A stretch of 5,615 nt of DNA from Kiritimatiellia bacterium. Lineage in GTDB: Bacteria; Verrucomicrobiota; Kiritimatiellia; RFP12; UBA1067. The stretch is from assembly GCA_017965685.1 (NCBI GenBank), contig JAGCPM010000121.1, forward strand, positions 1-5,615, read 5' to 3'. Made by a program: the position numbers and the translations under genes. This document shows, piece after piece, positions 1 through 5,071 of this stretch. Each line of letters opens with the position of its first letter. The stretch's first letter is position 1. The notes under the pieces were generated by a model. It did no database searches and was not told the DNA's origin. It was given only the letters and a program-made list of their open reading frames with translations.

Positions 1-113
1 AGACGCGAGAGGGCTCTCCAGGCCTCCGCCGCGCCGGTTTCCGTGTTTACCCTCTGGACGCCCGGCAAGTTGCCGAGCATCTCGTTGCGCATCCTTATCT
101 CGTTCGCTCCCAT
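1..113 (-). CDS. 5' fragment of the next virion gene, in the gp15 (internal core protein) position
   Basis: The frame opens at ATG 113-111 behind GGAGG with 5-base spacing and stays open for 37 codons and two further bases to the window edge. The visible N-terminus begins MGANEIRMRNEMLGNLPGV and continues QRVNTETGAAEAWRALSR. It is charged, with no signal peptide or membrane segment. The sequence alone is not recognisable and does not resemble the T7 gp15 N-terminus. Position after a gp14-like gene on the same strand suggests the gp15-like internal core protein, or a gp15/gp16-type fusion or transglycosylase-bearing protein. That assignment is inference from gene order only. The reality of the gene start is better supported than its function. 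Confidence 0.6.
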   Translation of the reverse strand, partial: MGANEIRMRNEMLGNLPGVQRVNTETGAAEAWRALSR

Positions 114-118
114 ATTCG

Positions 119-123
119 CCTCC
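119..123 (-). promoter_or_regulatory. Ribosome binding site of the leftmost gene
   Basis: The minus strand reads GGAGG five bases before an ATG at 113-111, within the 27-base gap after the gp14-like stop. It is a strong Shine-Dalgarno sequence and the main evidence that the short open frame at the left edge is a real gene start. Confidence 0.7.
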
Positions 124-140
124 ACGCCGGTTTTTCCGGA

Positions 141-695
141 TTACTTGAACCAATCGTACTTATCCGCGCCGTATGCCGCCTGCGTCCCGAGTTGCCCCAG
201 TCCTGTGACGGTTGTTCCCGCCGCGTTGAGTCCGCCCGCTCTCTTGTAGTTCTTGCCCGCGATGCGGTTGTTGCCCGCAGACGCGAGTAGCGACGACGCG
301 TTGGCTTGGTGCCCCCACACTTCCATCGCCGCGTTGTCGCGTATGGTGGAAATATCGGCCTGTCCTTCCGCGACAGTTGTTTTCAGCACGCTGCCAAGGG
401 TATCTTTGGTGCCTCCGTCTACGAGCAGTCCGCTTCCGGCCCAGGCCGCATACTGCGCACCGATGTCGGCCGCGAGACGGCGAGAGCGTTTTTCCGCCTC
501 CTGTTCGCCCTGAAGCTGCGCGATGACGGCGCGCTCGTTCTCGAGCTTCGCCTGCCGCTCGTTCTCCGCCGCCTGCGCGTCCGCCTGCTGCTTCTGCGCC
601 TTGCCGGTCTGGTAGTCGGAATATGCGCCGACACCCGTTCCTACGGCTGTCATTATCATGGAGCCAATCAACATCCACTCGGCTGGTTCACCCAT
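141..695 (-). CDS. T7 gp14-like internal virion (core/ejection) protein
   Basis: The 184-residue product is probably one of the internal core proteins ejected ahead of the DNA to form the channel through the host outer membrane and periplasm. A hydrophobic, glycine-containing helix lies at residues about 7-25 (WMLIGSMIMTAVGTGVGAY). It could insert in a membrane and has no signal-peptidase site that I would trust. A Gln/Ala/Glu-rich, probably coiled-coil helix follows from about 27 to 75. Next is the most telling part: DIGAQYAAWAGSGLLVDGGT (77-96) then ADISTIRDNAAMEVWGHQANA (113-133, abridged). This follows the family pattern iG.q.A..A.SG...d.G then Di..Ir.NA..E.wg..A. The C-terminus is Gly/Ala/Thr-rich and ends in an aromatic cluster (DKYDWFK). 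Position directly after the gp13-like gene supports the gp14 assignment. Its Shine-Dalgarno sequence lies in the upstream gene. Confidence 0.75.
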   Translation of the reverse strand: MGEPAEWMLIGSMIMTAVGTGVGAYSDYQTGKAQKQQADAQAAENERQAKLENERAVIAQLQGEQEAEKRSRRLAADIGAQYAAWAGSGLLVDGGTKDTLGSVLKTTVAEGQADISTIRDNAAMEVWGHQANASSLLASAGNNRIAGKNYKRAGGLNAAGTTVTGLGQLGTQAAYGADKYDWFK

Positions 696-1209
696 TATCC
701 ACCCCCTTTTTCTTTTTGAGTTCCATCAAAGTCCATTCTTTTCCCGCGAAGCATATCTGTGCCACGCTCTTGAATCCGAGAATTTTCTCCAGCCACCGCA
801 CTGCGCCCGTGTATGTGGCGAGCGGCATTGCGTAGACCTGGTCAACCCACGAGGGAAGTCCGGCGAGCAGTACGTCGAGCACGGCGCGGGATTTTTTGAC
901 AAAGAGTTTCTTGCATCCCCATACGTTTGCAGTCGATAGAAAGTACAGTCCCCTGCGCCTGCCGAGGACGCCTTCGTTTGCGGGGATGCACGCTCCGCAG
1001 TATCCGATTATGTCGTCGCCAAGAAAAACCGCTAGCGCTCCGCAGGAGAGGATGTCCGCATGCTCCGCATCCCTGTCAATCCAGGCGCGCGTCGCCTCCA
1101 CCTCCTCGCGGTCGCCGTCGCGGAGGTTGCGCTCCACGGCGAAGAGGTCGCGCTTTGTCGCCTTGCGGATTCTAACTCTGTCGCCGAGGTCTATCTCTCC
1201 CGTATTCAT
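688..1209 (-). CDS. T7 gp13-like virion assembly/core protein with a GNAT-like fold
   Basis: The 173-residue product looks like the phage gp13-type family (formerly DUF2833), small acetyltransferase-like proteins encoded just after the nozzle gene in T7-like phages. The N-terminal pattern VRIRKATKRDLFAVERNLRD followed by REEVEA (residues 12-39) matches the family opening (R.AT..D...V..N.R..D..E). A GNAT-style strand LAVFLGDDIIGYCGACI is at 59-75. The C-terminal half has LYFLSTANVWGCKK (88-101), a helix to about 117, and AVRWLEKILGFKSV (136-149), the usual end of the fold. I do not see the acetyl-CoA pyrophosphate loop (R/Q-x-x-G-x-G/A), so it is probably structural rather than enzymatic. In T7, gp13 is needed for proper virion assembly. 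The start overlaps the nozzle stop (ATGA), and the end overlaps the next gene by eight bases. A lysine run (165-168) near the C-terminus also encodes the next ribosome binding site. Confidence 0.75.
   Translation of the reverse strand: MNTGEIDLGDRVRIRKATKRDLFAVERNLRDGDREEVEATRAWIDRDAEHADILSCGALAVFLGDDIIGYCGACIPANEGVLGRRRGLYFLSTANVWGCKKLFVKKSRAVLDVLLAGLPSWVDQVYAMPLATYTGAVRWLEKILGFKSVAQICFAGKEWTLMELKKKKGVDNG
702..708 (-). promoter_or_regulatory. Ribosome binding site of the gp14-like gene, embedded in lysine codons
   Basis: The minus strand reads AAGGGGG six bases before the ATG at 695-693. It is made from the last Lys and Gly codons of the preceding gene (Lys-Lys-Lys-Lys-Gly-Val). It is a purine-rich but imperfect Shine-Dalgarno sequence. 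Together with the eight-base overlap (ATGGGTGA) it sets the start. Confidence 0.6.
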
Positions 1210-4200
1210 CCTTCGCTCCCGGATAGAGGCTGTATCTCGTAGTCGGTCGCCACGAGGATTATGTTCAGCGGCATCATGTTCTCGGACTCTATCACAAGCC
1301 TACCGTCGCCCGTGTTGTCGCCCGCGAGGACGCGCTTGAAGTCGCGCGAGGCGAGCACGAGCGCGCCGCCTTCGTCCGCGACCGTCGCGCCGGTCTCGAT
1401 GGCCGTCGCCTGCGACGCGTCCACCCCTATGGAGCGCACGGTGAAGTCGCCCGAGTCGAGAATGCGCACTTCGGCGTCCTTGGCGTTCTTTATCTCGAAC
1501 TGAAAAGTCTCTACGCCCTGCGGCTCCGGGCGCACCGTCGTGAGCTCCGCCTTGAACACGTAGCCTGCGAAGTTGCGGCGCACCGTCTCTGCGCCGGAAG
1601 CCTCCGTGAACGAGAAGCGCGTCATGCCCGCCGGAACAACCGGGCAGTCGCCAGTCTCAAGCTCGCGCATCGCATCCATGCACAGGTGTTCGGTCGCGGC
1701 TGGCGACGCGTCGCGCACGGGCACGTCGTCGCGAACGCGCCAGAGCTGGTACGCGCCGTTTTTCTCAACGAGCAGCATCACCTCGTCCGAACCGTTCGAG
1801 ACGGCCTTGTTGCAGGCCACCCCCTTCGCCTTCCATCCGCCGCCGAGGATGTGACGGCTCCATGCGCAGACCTCATGCTCCTTCATGTAGACGAGCGTAG
1901 CGATCGTTCCGTCCGTGAGGACGCACTCGATGGTGGAGTCTGGGTGCTGCCGGTACGCCATGGATACTATCGGGTTGTTCTTGAAGAGCCACTGCGATAA
2001 GACGGAGAGGTCGTTGGACTCATAACCATCGGAGCTCCAGTTGTAGCGCGTCGCGAAAAGGCGCTGGCCCGTGCGGTCGGCGAAAACGATCTCGTCGCCC
2101 ACGGCCATGGGCTTCAACGTGGCGGAGCAGCCTATGGCGCTCTGCATGTCGGCCGATATCGTCTTGTAGGTGAGCGTGTTGCCTGATACGGGGGCGATTT
2201 TCCACTCGCCGGAGTCCGCCAGAAGCATGAGGTCGCGGCTGGTGATTATATGGTTCACGTTCGGGAACTCCGTCGCGGCAAGCGTCACTTCGAGCGCGTC
2301 GTCCTCGCGGATCGAGGAGTGCGGCGAGAAGTTGTAGAGGTCGCCCACGGCGGAAAGCCACAGTGTGAACGGGTCGTTTTCCGACGAGGCGTATGCCAGG
2401 CGCTGCTGGTAGAGCGCAACCGCACCCGGATAGTCGCCCGCCGAGTTGAATACGACCTTGCGCGAGGGCGGAGTGAACGACAAGTCGGCGCTTATGTTGT
2501 CGTCTTGTATGATGTTTGTTTGTCCGTAGCGAGATCTGAATTGCACTTCGTGCCAGTACATGTCAACGCGGTTCATGTCGGTCGCGTTGTCAAATGCCTC
2601 AATCAGTATGGATTCCGTCTGGAATGTGGGTTTCGTTGTGGCGAGCGTGGGGTAGGCTTCGAGAAGGGCCGGGTAGAAGTCCAGATCTATCGACCGTTTG
2701 TATGTTGCAGGGCTGGGATTTGGACCGCAACCGCCACTGTTATAGCCTGTTATCGTAGTCAGGCCGATGTTCGCGGCTTTCAATGCCATGTTCGTTGTCA
2801 CGACATGGTACTTTCTTGTCGTCCCGTCATTGGCAACAGTCGTCATCACGGCCCGGAAATGCGTCCCTGTGGAATAAACCGACATCTGTTGGACCACTTT
2901 TTGGTTGTAGTAATCGCTGTCGTCTACCCAAGCGGAATATAGCTCAAAGAGGTCGAGCCCGAGTGTTAGTTTTGTGATGATGGTGCCGGAAGCGTTGCCG
3001 AAACTGAACTCGACTCCGTCTTTGCCGGAGGTCACGCCTCCGCAATAGCGCACGTAGCCGGTGCTCCATGGCGCCGGCCATGTGTACCTTCCCCGGATCG
3101 GCGTTCTGCTGGTCTTGTTCAGAAACTCTTGGATGCCCCATCTCTCTTCAGACGCCCCTCCCGGTATCATGTCCCAACTTCTTACGCCTTGCGATATGCT
3201 GCTGTAAGTCACTTCCGTGTCTGGCATGACGATAGTATCGGTGTCGCTTGTCGATATGAGGCCGTACTCTGTCGAATCCATCTTGTAGACATTGTAGTAG
3301 TCCGGCTCTTCCGCATTCGCGCCTTTGTCGCATGTGATGGTGACCAGAGCGCCTGCGGGCCATGGAAGGTTGTACGAGAAACCATACGCCAATGACGGCA
3401 TGGATTCAATCCCGTCTTTCACATACGTGCAGACATAGTATATCGTTTTTGATGCGCCGGTGCCCTGTGAGGACATGGTCACGTTGGTGATTCTCGGACG
3501 CTTCCATGTCTGGGCGCCGAATTTGACCGTTTCCTTTGTCAGCGTCTCATCGCTGTTGAGAGTTATCTTGATCGGCGCATGTCCCTTGTGTGCCATGAAA
3601 ACGGTATCGCCGGACTGCGCATAGTCGAAATCCCCCGCTTCACCGTCGGAGTATGGGACATGGACATAGTACGGGCGGCTGTCGGCAGTGGCGACTGTGG
3701 CCGCTTTGGCTTCGTTTTCTTCCTCTTCGGCAGTCGCGCTCGCGACTTGCGAATCCTCCCATCCGCCGTAGTTGTAGGTCTTTCCATCTCCATCTGCGGA
3801 AATGCTGGGTTCGGGGATTGCAGTGGCGGCGGAGGCGTTCGCATATATCGGCAGGTTCGTCTGGGCGGTCGTCTGCAAGACAAACGCTGTCGTGACTTTC
3901 ACGGCGTCGGTCGCTGCGTTGGCGTATAAGCCGTAGCAATGCGACACCATATAGCCGCCTTCAATGTTTATTTTGCCGTAGCCGTTGGAGTAGATGCAGG
4001 CGGTGTTGCTGTTTACTGCTCCCGTATACGAGTTCACTATCGCCCCGCCTTTGGCGAGGGTGAAAGTGTGCCGCTGACTTGTCGCGAATACTGCGGGCAG
4101 AACGACAATAGGGTAGGCCTGCGCCGTTCTGCGCTTCAGCGCACACCGCTGAGAGGTGCCATCCGTGCCGGTGTAGGTTCTGGCTCCGGAGTTCTCGAGG

Positions 4201-5057
4201 ATGAGTTCGGTGTATGTTCGCGTTCCGCTGTTCGTTCCGATTGTGAGGATGGCGGTCGCGGAGGCTATTTTCCCAATGAGGGCGTGACCGTTGAGATCCA
4301 GATGTATCGGATAGTCGGATGAATAGGTCACGGTGGCCGTGTCGGGTATAAACACTTCTTCGCTCACGCACTCTTGCCAGTTCGCGTCAGTCCATGCCGC
4401 GCCTGCGGCTTTCGCCGTCAGGCAGTAGTAGTATTTTACGGTCGCGGTCTCGTCAACGGTGGTGGTTTTCTTGACGTACGCACCCGCGGCGTAGGCGTTT
4501 GCAATGTCATATTCCTCCGCTTTGTCTGCCTGCGAGTAGACCTTTATTCTCTTGCCGGGCTGCGCTGCATTGACTGCCGCCTGGAGTGTGGAGTAGCCTG
4601 TCGCTCCGATGGCGAACGGCAGGTCGCCTTCATATGTTTCTTCGTCCGGATCGTCTTGGCTTTCACTTTCGGGGTTGTAGTCGGTGAGTTCGTAGTCGGC
4701 AACAGAGCGCGTCCATGTGCCGTCCATGAGGCGGATGCCGTTGTTGGAGCAAAGAAAGGCTCTGCCGCCGGTGACGAGCAGGTAGTATCCTTTCTCGCGC
4801 TGATGGATGAGAGGGACAATTCTGGCTTTGCCTATTTTGTTCGGCACGGCCGTTCCGGCGGTCGTTGTGTGGCCCAGCAGATTCTGGAGGTCGCAGGCGA
4901 GGTCGGTGCCGCGCCTCTTGGAAACGTAGCCCTGACGCCTGACGAGCATGTTCTTGAGCTCGCTCGCGCCTTGGAAGTACTTCTGGAGGTCCTGCCGCCC
5001 CATCAGCTCGGCGTCGAGTCTGCCGCCTGTCCACGATCTCTGGGTGAATTTCCACAT
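1206..5057 (-). CDS. Giant tail nozzle protein, T7 gp12 / tail tubular protein B-like, with two inserted domains
   Basis: The 1283-residue product is recognised as the podovirus tail nozzle, the tube below the adaptor through which DNA leaves. The N-terminus (FTQRSWTGGRLDAELMGR, residues 4-21, then KYFQGASELKNMLVRRQG) is the typical nozzle opening. A core block returns at 463-500 (VHVPYSDGEAGDFDYAQSGD, then VFMAHKGHAPIKI). A fibronectin-III-like stretch follows at about 518-602, ending YYNVYKMDSTEYGLIS. The strongest signature is at 876-911: YPGAVALYQQRLAYAS through LWLSAVGDLYNFS. It continues through LLADSGEWKI (945-954), a GCSA motif (976-979), VGDEIVFADRTGQRLF (986-1001) and CAWSRHILGGGW (1064-1075). 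The C-terminal strand block (GDGRLVIESENMMPLNIILV) is also family-like. Residues about 125-462 and 603-848 do not belong to the core. Without them about 700 residues remain, close to ordinary nozzle size. The start is fixed by AAGGAGG. The stop overlaps the next gene as ATGA. Confidence 0.85.
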   Translation of the reverse strand: MWKFTQRSWTGGRLDAELMGRQDLQKYFQGASELKNMLVRRQGYVSKRRGTDLACDLQNLLGHTTTAGTAVPNKIGKARIVPLIHQREKGYYLLVTGGRAFLCSNNGIRLMDGTWTRSVADYELTDYNPESESQDDPDEETYEGDLPFAIGATGYSTLQAAVNAAQPGKRIKVYSQADKAEEYDIANAYAAGAYVKKTTTVDETATVKYYYCLTAKAAGAAWTDANWQECVSEEVFIPDTATVTYSSDYPIHLDLNGHALIGKIASATAILTIGTNSGTRTYTELILENSGARTYTGTDGTSQRCALKRRTAQAYPIVVLPAVFATSQRHTFTLAKGGAIVNSYTGAVNSNTACIYSNGYGKINIEGGYMVSHCYGLYANAATDAVKVTTAFVLQTTAQTNLPIYANASAATAIPEPSISADGDGKTYNYGGWEDSQVASATAEEEENEAKAATVATADSRPYYVHVPYSDGEAGDFDYAQSGDTVFMAHKGHAPIKITLNSDETLTKETVKFGAQTWKRPRITNVTMSSQGTGASKTIYYVCTYVKDGIESMPSLAYGFSYNLPWPAGALVTITCDKGANAEEPDYYNVYKMDSTEYGLISTSDTDTIVMPDTEVTYSSISQGVRSWDMIPGGASEERWGIQEFLNKTSRTPIRGRYTWPAPWSTGYVRYCGGVTSGKDGVEFSFGNASGTIITKLTLGLDLFELYSAWVDDSDYYNQKVVQQMSVYSTGTHFRAVMTTVANDGTTRKYHVVTTNMALKAANIGLTTITGYNSGGCGPNPSPATYKRSIDLDFYPALLEAYPTLATTKPTFQTESILIEAFDNATDMNRVDMYWHEVQFRSRYGQTNIIQDDNISADLSFTPPSRKVVFNSAGDYPGAVALYQQRLAYASSENDPFTLWLSAVGDLYNFSPHSSIREDDALEVTLAATEFPNVNHIITSRDLMLLADSGEWKIAPVSGNTLTYKTISADMQSAIGCSATLKPMAVGDEIVFADRTGQRLFATRYNWSSDGYESNDLSVLSQWLFKNNPIVSMAYRQHPDSTIECVLTDGTIATLVYMKEHEVCAWSRHILGGGWKAKGVACNKAVSNGSDEVMLLVEKNGAYQLWRVRDDVPVRDASPAATEHLCMDAMRELETGDCPVVPAGMTRFSFTEASGAETVRRNFAGYVFKAELTTVRPEPQGVETFQFEIKNAKDAEVRILDSGDFTVRSIGVDASQATAIETGATVADEGGALVLASRDFKRVLAGDNTGDGRLVIESENMMPLNIILVATDYEIQPLSGSEG
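1216..1220 (-). promoter_or_regulatory. Ribosome binding site of the gp13-like gene, inside the nozzle 3' end
   Basis: The minus strand reads GGGAG six bases before the ATG at 1209-1207. It lies within the last codons of the nozzle gene (serine-glycine-serine-glutamate-glycine end). With the ATGA overlap this supports the chosen start and implies coupled translation. Confidence 0.6.
2514..3251 (-). other. Inserted segment 2 of the nozzle gene: unrecognised beta-rich domain
   Basis: This DNA encodes nozzle residues about 603-848. In ordinary nozzle proteins a strand like YNVYK....YGLIS runs within a short distance into a D.NI..D....PP motif. Here the second motif (QDDNISADLSFTPPS, 851-865) appears about 246 residues later. 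The stretch between is rich in aromatic residues and strands: RGRYTWPAPWSTGYVRYCGG at 655-674, KLTLGLDLFELYSAWVDDSDYY at 696-717 (abridged), a Gly-rich loop GYNSGGCGPNPSPAT at 771-785, SILIEAF at 816-822 and VDMYWHEVQFRS at 831-842. The alternation of strands with aromatic ends suggests a beta-sandwich, such as a lectin or carbohydrate-binding fold, but I recognise no family. The limits are approximate. Confidence 0.55.
3672..4685 (-). other. Inserted segment 1 of the nozzle gene: beta-helix-like domain between acidic linkers
   Basis: This DNA encodes nozzle residues about 125-462. It lies between the core strand VADYELT and the core block YYVHVPYSDGEAGDFDYAQSGD. The segment opens with an acidic linker (126-144) and then IGATGYSTLQAAVNAAQPGKR (from 150). 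That is the usual entry of surface beta-helix domains, of the form STLQ.A...A..GD.I. LDLNGHALIG follows at 253-262, then short strands such as AILTIG, TELILENSG, AIVNSYTG, ACIYSNGYGKINIEGG and GLYANAATDAVKV. These alternate with small turns, as in a parallel, pectin-lyase-like beta-helix. An Ala/Glu-rich linker at 434-460 closes it. I see no glycosidase or lyase catalytic residues that I could assign. The boundaries are read from motif continuity and could move by 10-20 residues. A binding role at the tail surface is inference. Confidence 0.7.
4362..4490 (-). other. Small aromatic module nested inside the beta-helix insertion
   Basis: Nozzle residues about 190-232 run AGAYVKK, a short TVDETATV stretch, KYYYCLTAKAAGAAW and TDANWQECVS. 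The pattern is G.YV, then YY.C.TA..AGAAW, then W..C. It resembles the short repeats in phage tail fibres and in CBM5/12-type carbohydrate-binding modules (typically VG.YV...G.LY.C..AH.AG.W....W..V). It splits the start of the beta-helix, which breaks off after KVYSQADKAEEY and resumes at EVFIPDTATV. The resemblance is judged by eye over about 40 residues, so both the assignment and any sugar binding are tentative. Confidence 0.5.
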
Positions 5058-5064
5058 GGCGCCG

Positions 5065-5071
5065 CCTCCTT
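5065..5071 (-). promoter_or_regulatory. Ribosome binding site of the nozzle gene, overlapping the adaptor stop codon
   Basis: The minus strand reads AAGGAGG seven bases before the ATG at 5057-5055, a near-perfect Shine-Dalgarno match. It shares two A bases with the TAA stop of the adaptor gene (TAAGGAGG). A ribosome terminating there stands directly on the next gene's binding site, which would favour re-initiation. This site fixes the nozzle start. Confidence 0.8.

Noticed and set aside
277..330. Short plus-strand dyads and GC-rich stretches that could be terminators or a small RNA.
   Set aside because: They lie inside a conserved coding region, with no T-run or promoter. GC-rich codons explain them.
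160..678. A 172-codon minus-strand frame overlapping the gp14-like gene.
   Set aside because: It is an alternative-frame shadow, extremely rich in Arg and Gly, whereas the other frame has family motifs and correct junctions.
696..715. Possible programmed frameshift at the A-rich run (AAAAAGAAAAAG) joining the gp13- and gp14-like genes.
   Set aside because: The runs have only five A bases each and do not form the A-AAA-AAG heptamer. A -1 shift would not enter the gp14 frame, which is +1 relative to the upstream gene. Ordinary re-initiation explains the overlap.
2250..2942. A 230-codon open frame on the plus strand, antisense to the nozzle gene.
   Set aside because: Its product is Arg/Val-rich and without motifs, as expected for the reverse of a GC-biased gene. 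I see no convincing ribosome binding site, and it is fully covered by a well-supported gene.
3822..4610. The beta-helix segment as a catalytic polysaccharide lyase or hydrolase.
   Set aside because: I could not point to any catalytic residues. The motifs seen are only fold markers, so an enzyme call is not supported.
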